Positions 32,703 to 41,400 of a stretch of 64,000 bases of DNA are shown here, in pieces. Under the pieces are notes generated by a model. The model saw only the letters and a program-made list of their open reading frames with translations. It ran no database searches and had not been told where the DNA came from. The position numbers and the translations under genes are program-made. Each line of letters begins with the position of its first letter. Within the stretch, counting starts at the first letter, position 1. This DNA comes from Teretinema sp942493045. Lineage in GTDB: Bacteria > Spirochaetota > Spirochaetia > Treponematales > Treponemataceae. The DNA is taken from assembly GCA_942493045.1 (NCBI GenBank), contig OW818665.1, forward strand, positions 2,046,001-2,110,000, given 5' to 3'.

Positions 32703-34253
32703 TTAAAAACCCCAAATAAAAATGGGCTGAGCGGGGGTGCCCTTGCGCTCAAATTGATAGCGTCCATCCCAGTCAAATTCGGGATTGGTATTGATCAGCA
32801 CCATATGTACCGTGCCGCAGGTGTCAGGATTGGCGGCGGCATAGGCGGCAGCCTCTTCGGAGAGGACACCGAGGGTCTGCTTAAAACGCTCATTGGACCA
32901 GACCTTGGCCTGTTTTACCAGAAAGGTAATGCGCTGGTCCACCGGATAGATGCGGTGCAGTTTAAGAACAATCCGTCCCTGATTGGCCCGTTGTTCACGC
33001 ACAATACTGATATTGCCGTCAGAAAGTTTTTGCAGCAGGGCCTGAAAGACCAGGGTGTAGGCGGCCGTTCCATAATCCACTATCGCGACCAGACGCTCAA
33101 TATGCTTACGGAAAAATTCCTGAAAGTAGCGCAGAACCTTTAGACTGTCCAGCGAGGCGTCCTCGGCGAGAAACTGGTCAGTATCCAGGTTAATCATATA
33201 GGTGACCGGGGTAAACAGTACCAGCGGAATCACTTCAGAATAGAGCCCGTTGTCAAAACTGTTACGTTCCGCCGAGATTAAGCCCAGTTCCTGGGTGAAG
33301 GTAAAATCGGACTCCGGAATGGCTTCGGCCAGCGAACCGCCGGACAGGATGGGAATCAGACAGCGTTTTACCCGTTCATCGCGCAATTGCGAAGCCAGGA
33401 ATTCCAGATGATTGCCCATTTTAGCCAGAATATTGCCGAAGGCCTCATCAACCAGTTCCGGCGTCACCTTTTTAATGCCTTTAGCGGGCATGATTTCGTG
33501 GAAAATTTCACTGGCCAGACTGCTGACGATCCAGGGTTGGCCGGAAGAATGCTGCCAGACCCGGTCGATAGCCCATTTGGTAATTTCTACGTGGCTGTTC
33601 GCGGTATAGGCGGCAAACATACCGGCAACGGCTTCACGCTCAAAGTTACCAAGCCGGATGGTGGTGTCTTTGATGTTAAACTGTTTATCGATAACATCAT
33701 GGGTGGCGCAAAAAATAATACTCTGCGGAAACAGCTTCGGCCGCTTGTCGTACCCGGCCCGGATTTGGCTTAAAATGGAGGTCAGTATCGGCCCCTCTAT
33801 CGTATCCAGCTCATCTATTAAGAGCACAATGGGCAATTCTGAACGCTTGGCCCATTGGGTCAGCAATTCGTTCAGGGCTTGATAGGGACCGCGCGTTTGC
33901 AGAATGTTAGGCACCAGTTCTTCCAGATACTCATCGTCAAAGGTATCCCGGGCCCGGGAAGATATTTCAAACAGAATGGAGCGGATACTCTCCTCGATAT
34001 TTTCCTGGACACCCCGCAGCGACTCAACGTTAAAGTACAGACACTTAGCGTGCTTTTTCTGATTGATCACGTTTGCCAGGGCTAAAAGATAGGACGTCTT
34101 ACCGCACTGCTTTGGCCCGCAAATCAGAAAATATTTCTTTTGGAGAATCAGCTGCCAGATTTTATTATTGTCAAAACGCTTGATGGGTGAAACGCAAAAA
34201 TGATCAATGTCATTGACGGGACCTGAGTTATTAAAGAATCGGTTTGCATGCAT
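32703..34253 (-). CDS. AAA ATPase of the ATPase_2/AAA_35-like type
   Basis: A 516-residue protein with an AAA/STAND-type ATPase domain: Walker A FLICGPKQCGKTS (residues about 43-55), Walker B PIVLLIDELD, a sensor-like FCATHD and a winged-helix-like region (VEITKWAIDRVWQHSSGQPW). The C-terminal 150 residues show no known domain and carry a predicted alpha/beta pattern. Relatives are multi-copy ATPases of bacteria, often with unknown ligands. It has its own consensus promoter and lies between the regulator and the nucleotidyltransferase-like gene, all in the same direction. Function unknown. Confidence 0.7.
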   Translation of the reverse strand: MHANRFFNNSGPVNDIDHFCVSPIKRFDNNKIWQLILQKKYFLICGPKQCGKTSYLLALANVINQKKHAKCLYFNVESLRGVQENIEESIRSILFEISSRARDTFDDEYLEELVPNILQTRGPYQALNELLTQWAKRSELPIVLLIDELDTIEGPILTSILSQIRAGYDKRPKLFPQSIIFCATHDVIDKQFNIKDTTIRLGNFEREAVAGMFAAYTANSHVEITKWAIDRVWQHSSGQPWIVSSLASEIFHEIMPAKGIKKVTPELVDEAFGNILAKMGNHLEFLASQLRDERVKRCLIPILSGGSLAEAIPESDFTFTQELGLISAERNSFDNGLYSEVIPLVLFTPVTYMINLDTDQFLAEDASLDSLKVLRYFQEFFRKHIERLVAIVDYGTAAYTLVFQALLQKLSDGNISIVREQRANQGRIVLKLHRIYPVDQRITFLVKQAKVWSNERFKQTLGVLSEEAAAYAAANPDTCGTVHMVLINTNPEFDWDGRYQFERKGTPAQPIFIWGF

Positions 34254-34278
34254 GTGTCAGTTTCCCTTGTTAGAAATA

Positions 34279-34307
34279 AGTATATGGGCTGACCCTGACG
34301 CTGTCAA
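34279..34307 (-). promoter_or_regulatory. Promoter of the AAA ATPase gene
   Basis: Minus strand TTGACA (34307-34302) and TATACT (34284-34279) with a 17-base spacer. It overlaps the last codons of the upstream gene. Confidence 0.65.
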
Positions 34308-35788
34308 GTTTGCGCGCCCGCGCGAGCGTTTGCGCAGGCGCCGCGGCAGTGCTGACCCAGGGCCGGATACAGTTTAGTGTCGATGATCTGGGATAGTCTG
34401 GTTTCTACGGCGTTAAAGACAAAAAATCCAAGGCCGCCCCAGGAGTACGGCAGGGTCAGCGCGCTTTTCCCGGAGCCTTTGTCAAAGTGATGGAACTTGA
34501 AGCCGAACAGGTTTGCCAACTCGTGTTCCTGCTCGCTGCTCAGGTACAGATGCAGATCCTTTTTAGCGTGAATGGCGCTTTTTAAGTTACGATACTGATT
34601 CCGCTGACTGGCATAAAGAAAATTCCGGCTGAGCACGATGCCGTCAAAGTCTTTGACAAAGGAGCTTTTCGGCAGTCTCATAAAATCGGTAAACCGCTCC
34701 ATCGAAATATAGGAGTAGTCGCTGAGACCGCTGAACGAATCCAGCTGCAGATGGATCAACTCCTGGAAATAGAGCATCAGCCGATGGGCCTGACAGACAA
34801 AATGATAGTCCGGGTCGGACGGACCGCTGAAACCCAGCTGCGAGAGACGGTACCCGGAATGCTGCATGGCGCTGATATAGTCATACACGCGATTCACGCA
34901 GTATTTCATGGAGAAACACCACTGCGGCGGGTACAGCTCCGGATGTACCGAATACAGGTAGCGGCAGCTGCGCGCGAATTTGCGGGTGCCGATCACAAAT
35001 TCGGCGTATACCACTTTTTTGCTGATATCGTCCACGATATCCAGGGGCACTATCTCATCGCGTAACCGGAGATAGGTCGATTTCGCGGGATTATCTCCCA
35101 GGAAGTTCTCAAAAAACATTGAATCCGGCAGCTGCCGCACCCGGGCAAAAACTTCCTGCAGCAGGGCCTCATTATGATGCAAAACGCACAGACTGTCGGC
35201 ATTAACCTTGTAAAACAGGGTGGAACACAGCCGGGTAACCGGATCAGGATCGGTAAAACGGGCTTTGATTTCACTGACCCGCAAAACGGTAAAGGTGGAG
35301 TCAACTTCTACCAGAATATTGAATAGCTCGCCGATATACTGCTGCATCTTCCGAACTTCCTGCTTGAGGCGGGTCAGCGCCGCGGCGGAAAGGTCGTCAC
35401 CGACCACAAAATTAAGGTCGGCATCAGTACAGTATTGCACGCCCATATTGCTGTAAGCCGAAAAAATCCGGCCGACTCCGAAAACGCAGAGACAGCCGCT
35501 GACCTTGGGCGAGAGGGCCGGTATAAAAATATAGCGCAGCCAGTTTGAAATGATAAAAAGGTAAAGATCCTGCCGCGGACGCATAATCTTGCCCTCCAGG
35601 GAAGATATGCTCACATCCTGCGCCAGTTCGGGGTTTATTATTTTGCTCTGTTCCGCGTAAAAATTGACCAGAAAGGCTTCCAGCTTGGCGACCGAAAGTC
35701 CGCGCGCGACGGCGTCGTCAAGCAGTTTCTGGCTGGAGGTAAAAAATTCCAAATTATAGCGGGGAAATCCAAAAGCCGGAATGGACAT
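34304..35788 (-). CDS. Nucleotidyltransferase-like protein (GlnD/DUF294-like N-terminal fold)
   Basis: A 494-residue protein. The segment FGVGRIFSAYSNMGVQYC then TDADLNFVV resembles the GS...DxD active site of the nucleotidyltransferase superfamily, with a third acidic residue in NILVEVDSTF. The rest is a long helical part with Cys and Tyr residues (SYISMERFTDFMRLP) that I cannot place. GAAGG precedes the ATG and a near-perfect promoter lies upstream. It may add or remove a nucleotide on a protein or metabolite; partner unknown. Confidence 0.55.
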   Translation of the reverse strand: MSIPAFGFPRYNLEFFTSSQKLLDDAVARGLSVAKLEAFLVNFYAEQSKIINPELAQDVSISSLEGKIMRPRQDLYLFIISNWLRYIFIPALSPKVSGCLCVFGVGRIFSAYSNMGVQYCTDADLNFVVGDDLSAAALTRLKQEVRKMQQYIGELFNILVEVDSTFTVLRVSEIKARFTDPDPVTRLCSTLFYKVNADSLCVLHHNEALLQEVFARVRQLPDSMFFENFLGDNPAKSTYLRLRDEIVPLDIVDDISKKVVYAEFVIGTRKFARSCRYLYSVHPELYPPQWCFSMKYCVNRVYDYISAMQHSGYRLSQLGFSGPSDPDYHFVCQAHRLMLYFQELIHLQLDSFSGLSDYSYISMERFTDFMRLPKSSFVKDFDGIVLSRNFLYASQRNQYRNLKSAIHAKKDLHLYLSSEQEHELANLFGFKFHHFDKGSGKSALTLPYSWGGLGFFVFNAVETRLSQIIDTKLYPALGQHCRGACANARAGAQT

Positions 35789-35811
35789 GAAGCGTTTCCT
35801 TCTAAAAGGGC

Positions 35812-35841
35812 ATTATATAGGTAGAAATTAACCGCTGTCAA
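35812..35841 (-). promoter_or_regulatory. Consensus promoter of the nucleotidyltransferase-like gene
   Basis: Minus strand TTGACA (35841-35836) and TATAAT (35817-35812), both perfect, spacer 18 bases. It is the strongest promoter in the window. Confidence 0.75.
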
Positions 35842-35895
35842 GTTTTGGGAAAATCGTGCGAAAATCAGTGATGCTTTCAATTGCGATATTTCACA

Positions 35896-35924
35896 TTGAC
35901 AGTACCGTCTTCGGCATACACAAT
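35896..35924 (+). promoter_or_regulatory. Promoter of the DUF3160 lipoprotein gene
   Basis: Plus strand TTGACA (35896-35901) and CACAAT (35919-35924), spacer 17. The ATG follows 26 bases later with AAGGAG upstream. Confidence 0.5.
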
Positions 35925-35949
35925 GTAAAAAACGCCCAAGGAGCACAAA

Positions 35950-38661
35950 ATGATACACAATAAGATACTTCTGCCCATCATGTTAGCTCTGACCCTGATC
36001 GCAGGATGTGCCCGCAATAAAGCCATCGAGCAGCAGGCGATGGAAAGCGCCGAGCCGGCCGATGGGAACAGCTTCGTCACCCTGGACGGCTATGAGCCGA
36101 CCGCGATTTCCGCGGAAAACCACCAGCGGCACCTAGCCGATCCGATGATCTTCGCCAGTATCCCGGACCAGGCTGTGACGGATTCAAAAACAGCCGTTGT
36201 CGGCAGCCGGGTCTGCCTCTTTTACCCGCTCGCCAAACCGGCGGCCCTGGCGGACCTGGCTAAATTACCGGAAGGCATCGCGGTTCCCTTCGGAACTATT
36301 CTGCCGATGACCGGAGAACGGCTGAACTGCGCTGACGGGAACAATTACGGCACCGGTATGTTTCAGTTTCAAGATAACTGGAACTGGTTTTATCCGACTA
36401 TATGGAATGGTACGGCCGGCGTGGTGTTCGGCGCCGACCTGACCGGCTTGAATGACACGGCCGAAAACAACCGCATTACCGCCCAGCTCTACAATACCGC
36501 CGGCTCATATCCGGAATTCTACCCCATCCTGGGCTACCAGCCGCTGCCGGAAGCGGTCCAGCAGCGGATCAGCGCTGAACGGGTAGCTATTCAAGCGGTA
36601 GATGAATCCGAATACAATTTATGGGCCTCCCAGCCGGACGACATGCTGGCCCTGTATCTCAAACACCGCGCTTATGATAACACCACCAATCCGGTTTCCC
36701 GCAAGGTTCCGGTTTTTATCACCACCGATCTGCTCTCGCACTCCCGGCACCTGATTTTTGACCGCACCCTCCAATACCTGGAGGAGGATCAGTTTACGCC
36801 GCGCCTGAAAGCGCTGTGCGACGCCTTTATCCAGAAACTGCAGGACCCAAAAACGGTCAGAACCCTAACCGGACCGGTGGCCCTTGAAACCCATAAAAAA
36901 GCCATTTTGTATTTTCAGGTAGCTTCAGCCTTGCTGGAACTGGCTCCGGAAAGGGCGATGGAAAACGATCCATGGGGGAGACCGACCATTGTCTACAAAG
37001 ACAGGGACGCGAATTCGATTTTGATGAATTACCCCGCGGAAGTGCGCGCCGAAATCGCGCTGATGGACAAGGCCGAAGGGCTGACCATCTCGCCGGTTTT
37101 CACTTTTGCCAACGGCGCCAAGGCCGTGGAAGACTATTCCCAGTACCGGCCGCGCGGGCATTACACCAAAAACGGCGTACTGTCCTCCTATTTCAGGGCG
37201 ATGATGTGGTTCGGCCGCATGCACTTCCTGATCGCGGAAGGCGGCGACACCCCGCTGAGCCTCGCGGACGGCCAGAGCGCCTCCGACTCGCTGACGCTGA
37301 CCCTGGCGATGCAGCCGGTAGCCCTGCTGTTGACGGATCTGGTCCGCGCCGATAACGCCCTGTACCGCCAGTGGGCGGATCTCTATGACCCGATCACCAC
37401 GCTGATCGGTCTCTCCGACGACCTCTCCTTTCAGGAACTGCTGCCGCTCTGGAAAAGCTTTCAGGTCACCGACTTCAACGACTGGGTAGCCGATAAAACC
37501 AATTTATTAGGCCTGATGCGGGCCGCCAACGACCAGCTGCGCCCCCCGGCGATTTCCGGGAACTCCGTATTCTGGGGTCCCTCGGTCGGCGAGGAACGCG
37601 CCCCGCTGATGGGCTGGCGGCTGTTCGGCCAGCGCTTTACCTGGGACTCCTGGGTGCACCACCGCGTCTCCCCGCCCCGGCTGATGAGCCGCGATATGGT
37701 GCGCGGCCTGGATATCATGAAGGCCTTCGGTTCACACACCGCCGAGGCCCTGCTGCTGCAGAGCGACTACCCGGTCATGGAGGGCTTAAAAGAGCGGCTG
37801 GACGGCATTGAACAGGCCTTTGCCGGCCGGGACAATGCCTTCTGGAACGCCAATTACTATACCCAGGTACTGCGCGAAATCGGCGCCCTGGCCCGCTTTG
37901 AACCGGGCAGCGGTTTTTACTTTACCGAAGGCAGCGGCTGGGGACTGAAAGCGATGCTCAGCGCCCACGGCACCTGGGCGGAATTGCGCCACGACACCCT
38001 GCTGTACGTCAAGCAATCCGCAGCCGAGCGGGCCGGTGACGGCGATTTCGCGCCGACCTTCCGGACGGAACCCATCCCTGAACCGGTGCACTACATTGAA
38101 CCGAACCTGGCCTACTGGCAGGCCGCCCGCGCCGCCACGAACACCCTGCTGACCACTCTCGAGCAGTATAAAATGCTGGACGATGAAACCAGCCGCGCGC
38201 TGGTGGGACTGCGGACACTGCTGACCCGCATACTGAGCATCGTTGAGCAGGAAGTGCGCAACGAATACGTTCCCGCCGAAGACATCCGCTGGATTCCCAC
38301 CATACCGGCGGAGCTGGTACACATGATCCTGGTGCATACTGGCCGCGGCGACATGATGGAAGAAGACCAAATGCGCATGGCCCTGATAGCCGACGTTTTT
38401 ACCAATGTCGAACTCGGTTTGGTTCTGGAAACGGCGGTCGGTATTCCCTACCGTGTCTATGTACCGCTTAATGACCTGCAGGGCGGTAAGCGCATCGCGG
38501 TCGGCTACTGCTTCAGTTATTTTGAGTTCCCGCAGACGATGTCCAACCGGCTGACCAACGAAGAGTGGAAGTCGACAGTGTACGCCAAAGACGCCAATCT
38601 GTATGCCTATATGCCGTTCTGGTCGAAGGGGCGCATCCTGCCCTCTGAAGCGCGAAAATGA
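35950..38661 (+). CDS. DUF3160-family lipoprotein
   Basis: A 903-residue lipoprotein (lipobox LIAGC, Cys20) matching the DUF3160 family in length and blocks such as VPVFITTDLLSHSRHLIFDR, YFQVASALLEL and SQYRPRGHYTKN...YFRAMMWFGRMHF. The family is large, secreted and of unknown function; a mostly helical part near the C-terminus has TLLYVKQS and TNVELGLVLE. It overlaps the Memo-family gene by 4 bases, so both are translated from one message. Confidence 0.75.
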   Translation: MIHNKILLPIMLALTLIAGCARNKAIEQQAMESAEPADGNSFVTLDGYEPTAISAENHQRHLADPMIFASIPDQAVTDSKTAVVGSRVCLFYPLAKPAALADLAKLPEGIAVPFGTILPMTGERLNCADGNNYGTGMFQFQDNWNWFYPTIWNGTAGVVFGADLTGLNDTAENNRITAQLYNTAGSYPEFYPILGYQPLPEAVQQRISAERVAIQAVDESEYNLWASQPDDMLALYLKHRAYDNTTNPVSRKVPVFITTDLLSHSRHLIFDRTLQYLEEDQFTPRLKALCDAFIQKLQDPKTVRTLTGPVALETHKKAILYFQVASALLELAPERAMENDPWGRPTIVYKDRDANSILMNYPAEVRAEIALMDKAEGLTISPVFTFANGAKAVEDYSQYRPRGHYTKNGVLSSYFRAMMWFGRMHFLIAEGGDTPLSLADGQSASDSLTLTLAMQPVALLLTDLVRADNALYRQWADLYDPITTLIGLSDDLSFQELLPLWKSFQVTDFNDWVADKTNLLGLMRAANDQLRPPAISGNSVFWGPSVGEERAPLMGWRLFGQRFTWDSWVHHRVSPPRLMSRDMVRGLDIMKAFGSHTAEALLLQSDYPVMEGLKERLDGIEQAFAGRDNAFWNANYYTQVLREIGALARFEPGSGFYFTEGSGWGLKAMLSAHGTWAELRHDTLLYVKQSAAERAGDGDFAPTFRTEPIPEPVHYIEPNLAYWQAARAATNTLLTTLEQYKMLDDETSRALVGLRTLLTRILSIVEQEVRNEYVPAEDIRWIPTIPAELVHMILVHTGRGDMMEEDQMRMALIADVFTNVELGLVLETAVGIPYRVYVPLNDLQGGKRIAVGYCFSYFEFPQTMSNRLTNEEWKSTVYAKDANLYAYMPFWSKGRILPSEARK

Positions 38662-39593
38662 GGATCAGTCCACATCGCGGCGCCGGGCGAAACGGTCTGG
38701 TCGCGCTGTGCGGCGCGGCCCTGATCTGCGGCGCGGCCCTGAGCTGCGGCCTGGCGCTCAGCTCCTGCCGGAAGCCGGCGCAGGGCGCCCCTTCCCGGCT
38801 TTATCTCACCTGGGAGTCACTCGGGGACACGGCGCACAGCCGTCCCGCCGGCGAAGTTGAAACGCTTCCTCCGCCCGGCTCAAAACCCTGGGCCGGGACG
38901 GTCAGCCATCATCTGCTGGCCAACAGCCAGATCGAACATTGGTTCTCCGAATTGGCCAACCGTAGAAAAGTTGAAACCTTCTATATTCTCAGTCCCTCGC
39001 ACTGGGGGCTTTCGTCTCAAGACTGGTCACTGACCGACGGAGCCTGGAAGGTTGCTGGCGGTCTGGTGTATTCGAACACCGCTGAAGTGCGCCGCATAGC
39101 CAGGGACCTGGAGGTCCCTCTTGAACCGGGGGTATTTGAGCCGGAACACGGGATTTCGACATTAATCCCCTATATTGCCCGCTACTTTCCCTCAGCCCGG
39201 GTAGTGGCCATGGCCTACCATGGTGAGCCGCCTCTGAACCAAGGCCTGGCCGAGCGGCTCACTGCTGCGCTCGCGCCGGCCTTTGACAGCGCCGGGCGCC
39301 AAAAAAACTTTCTATTGATATCGGCGGACTTTGCCCATCATGGCAGCCCGGAAGGGACGGCGCTAAAGGACGAACGCACCCGGCTGTTCTTCGCGAAACC
39401 GGGCCGGGAAACCTGGATATTCGCCGGCTGCGACAACCGGCCGGGCATCTACGCCCTATCCCGCCTGCTCACCGCGGACAGCCGCTGCGCGGTGCTGTTT
39501 CACACCGACTCATTTAAAATCTCCGGAATGGATAGTCACGATATTACCAGTTATTTTTTTACGTTCTTCTGGGACGAAAAAGGCACCCGGTAA
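38658..39593 (+). CDS. Memo-family (AmmeMemoRadiSam protein B) lipoprotein
   Basis: A 311-residue protein with a signal sequence and lipobox LALSSC (Cys37), then a Memo domain: FYILSPSHWGLS, EHGISTLIPYIARYF, LLISADFAHHG and SDHD-like ending GMDSHDITSYF. Memo is related to non-haem iron dioxygenases and class III extradiol enzymes, and His in SPSHWG, EHG and DFAHHG could bind metal. A lipid-anchored Memo is unusual; family members are normally cytoplasmic. It converges on and overlaps by 43 bases the gene that carries the AMMECR1 partner domain. Confidence 0.8.
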   Translation: MRISPHRGAGRNGLVALCGAALICGAALSCGLALSSCRKPAQGAPSRLYLTWESLGDTAHSRPAGEVETLPPPGSKPWAGTVSHHLLANSQIEHWFSELANRRKVETFYILSPSHWGLSSQDWSLTDGAWKVAGGLVYSNTAEVRRIARDLEVPLEPGVFEPEHGISTLIPYIARYFPSARVVAMAYHGEPPLNQGLAERLTAALAPAFDSAGRQKNFLLISADFAHHGSPEGTALKDERTRLFFAKPGRETWIFAGCDNRPGIYALSRLLTADSRCAVLFHTDSFKISGMDSHDITSYFFTFFWDEKGTR

Positions 39594-41089
39594 ACCAGCG
39601 TCACCGCCCGCGAAAAACGCAGTTGCCCATCCTGCCAGCCGTCGCGTCCGTAACCGGCCTTTGCCGAAAGCGTAGCGAGAAACTGCTCCCGGCCATACTG
39701 CCGGTCCCGGACCAGGGAGGCCTGTAACAGGGTGTCACCCTCCGGACCGTGCAACATCAGGCTGTCCAAACCCGGGCGGAAGTCCAGAGGGCCGGTCATC
39801 GCCTGCCAGGGCCCGAAAACTGAAATCTCGATATCCAGGGCTTCGGCCTCGGCGGCGCTCACCCGGGCATAGCGCGGGTCGAACAGCGCCCCTTCGGTGC
39901 AGTAAGAAACGGCCGCTTCCGGATCAGAAAGTCCGCGGTACAGGGCTAAACAGCCGCGGTCGATGCCGGCATTAAGTAGTCGGACAGCCAGACCCTCGCC
40001 CGTACCATCCCTCGTAAATAAAGCCGCCGGTAATTCCGACAGCCAAGCCTCTCCAGCCGATGCTGCCGTTGTTTCGCCACGGGACGCCGCGGACCAGAGG
40101 CGCTGGGCGGTTTCGCGCGCCGCGCCGGCCATACCGCTCAGCCGCTCCTCGGGATAAGCTGCTTCCAGAGCCGCTAAAGCCGGATCTCTCCAACCCTCAA
40201 GCACAGCTACTCCAGCCTCGTCGGCGCCTTGAAACTGACGTTCAAGCAGAACCGCACGAACCTCCGGCGGCGCGTACACCCATAACGAAGCGCCAGGATA
40301 AAACGGTCCGCTCTGCGGGCGGTACACAGGGCCGGCGGCGGCCCATTTAGCCCAGGCCGCGGCTTCTTCACGGGTTTCAGCTTCCCCGGCCGGCCCTTCG
40401 GCCTCCAGAAACCAGCGGTAGCGGCCGGAAGCGGGCTCGGGATCCAGGGTTGTTACGGCCTGGGCCAAATGCTGCCAGGCTTGCGCGCTGGAGCGCTGAT
40501 AGGCTGTCGAAAAGGCAATGGTCAGCAAAGCCGGCCGCCGCGCCGATATCCAGCGCGCCAACTCATCGAGGAAAGCGCTGGCGGATGGACCGGGGTCCAC
40601 GGTAAGCACATCGAGATCCAGTGAAATATATAGCGGCCCGCGAAAAGACATGTTGACCAGATCATGATAATCAGCGAGCACCACCCGGGAGCGGATATAG
40701 TCGGAAGCGGACGGCGCCAGGCCGCTCAGGGAACGAGATAGCCAGTCCATGCGTGAATTACGGTTGGGCAGCAGCAGGGTACGTCCGGAAACCCAGACAA
40801 TCCTGTCCACGAAGCCCTCTTCGAGCAATCGAGCGACCCAATTATAGCTGGCAACGAACTCGCCGCCGGCCGCGCCGACCGCGCCGGCTCGGCTATCAGC
40901 TCCGCAATCGTGATGATAATCCAGCAGCACCAGAGTGCCTCCGCTTTTACGCCGCGCGGCCTCGGCTATCAATTGATAGGACAGTCTATGCCGGTCGTGG
41001 ATATGCACGGGCACGGGAGCGCGAAAAAAACATCCGTATAAAAGGAAGGAGATGATCAGGAGAGTTAGCAATCGCATACTTCGATTCAT
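39551..41089 (-). CDS. Lipoprotein fusing a UPF0489 (ureohydrolase-like) domain to AMMECR1
   Basis: A 512-residue protein with lipobox LLYGC (Cys20). Residues about 30-210 fit UPF0489, with arginase-like metal motifs: LVLLDYHHDCG (DxHxD-like) and YISLDLDVLTVDPGPS (SxDxDxxDP). Residues about 370-512 fit AMMECR1: RGCLALYRGLSDPEAAV, DPRYARVSAAEAEALDIEIS, REQFLATLSAKAGYGRDGW. AMMECR1 and Memo are known partners in AmmeMemoRadiSam systems; here they sit in two convergent genes whose 3' ends overlap. No radical SAM member lies next to them. Confidence 0.75.
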   Translation of the reverse strand: MNRSMRLLTLLIISFLLYGCFFRAPVPVHIHDRHRLSYQLIAEAARRKSGGTLVLLDYHHDCGADSRAGAVGAAGGEFVASYNWVARLLEEGFVDRIVWVSGRTLLLPNRNSRMDWLSRSLSGLAPSASDYIRSRVVLADYHDLVNMSFRGPLYISLDLDVLTVDPGPSASAFLDELARWISARRPALLTIAFSTAYQRSSAQAWQHLAQAVTTLDPEPASGRYRWFLEAEGPAGEAETREEAAAWAKWAAAGPVYRPQSGPFYPGASLWVYAPPEVRAVLLERQFQGADEAGVAVLEGWRDPALAALEAAYPEERLSGMAGAARETAQRLWSAASRGETTAASAGEAWLSELPAALFTRDGTGEGLAVRLLNAGIDRGCLALYRGLSDPEAAVSYCTEGALFDPRYARVSAAEAEALDIEISVFGPWQAMTGPLDFRPGLDSLMLHGPEGDTLLQASLVRDRQYGREQFLATLSAKAGYGRDGWQDGQLRFSRAVTLVYRVPFSSQKNVKK

Positions 41090-41183
41090 ATCTGAAGCAT
41101 ATCCGAAAATCGCGGGCGCGGGAATTCATCGATATACGCGGGGAAAAAAAACTGATTATGCGGGGGAAGGGTCGCGGACGCCC

Positions 41184-41384
41184 CTACTTCAGGCCGGTCA
41201 CCTTGGAGAGAAACAACTGCATCTCGTAGACATTGTCCATGGCCAGCACCCGCTCGAACTTGTTCAGCTCTTTTCCGGACAGGACGGCTATGCTCTGACC
41301 GCGCAGCCGGATTTCCATGGTCTTGTCTTTGAGCTTCTTATAGGTGAATGGCTTTTCCGTAAACAGGGGATTAATGTCGCTCAT
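41184..41384 (-). CDS. Small protein of unknown function
   Basis: A 66-residue basic protein (SDINPLFTEKPFTYKKLKDK opening, many Lys and Arg). The start at 41384 has GGAGGA 8 bases upstream; a longer reading would overlap the methyltransferase gene. It follows the RlmM-like gene by 16 bases and was not recognised as any family. The RNA-modification neighbour suggests, but does not show, an RNA-linked role. Confidence 0.6.
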   Translation of the reverse strand: MSDINPLFTEKPFTYKKLKDKTMEIRLRGQSIAVLSGKELNKFERVLAMDNVYEMQLFLSKVTGLK

Positions 41385-41400
41385 CGGGTGGTTCCTCCGG

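Noticed and set aside
37786..38405. Two minus-strand ORFs opposite the DUF3160 gene
   Set aside because: Low-complexity shadows; the plus-strand lipoprotein reading has leader, promoter and family match.
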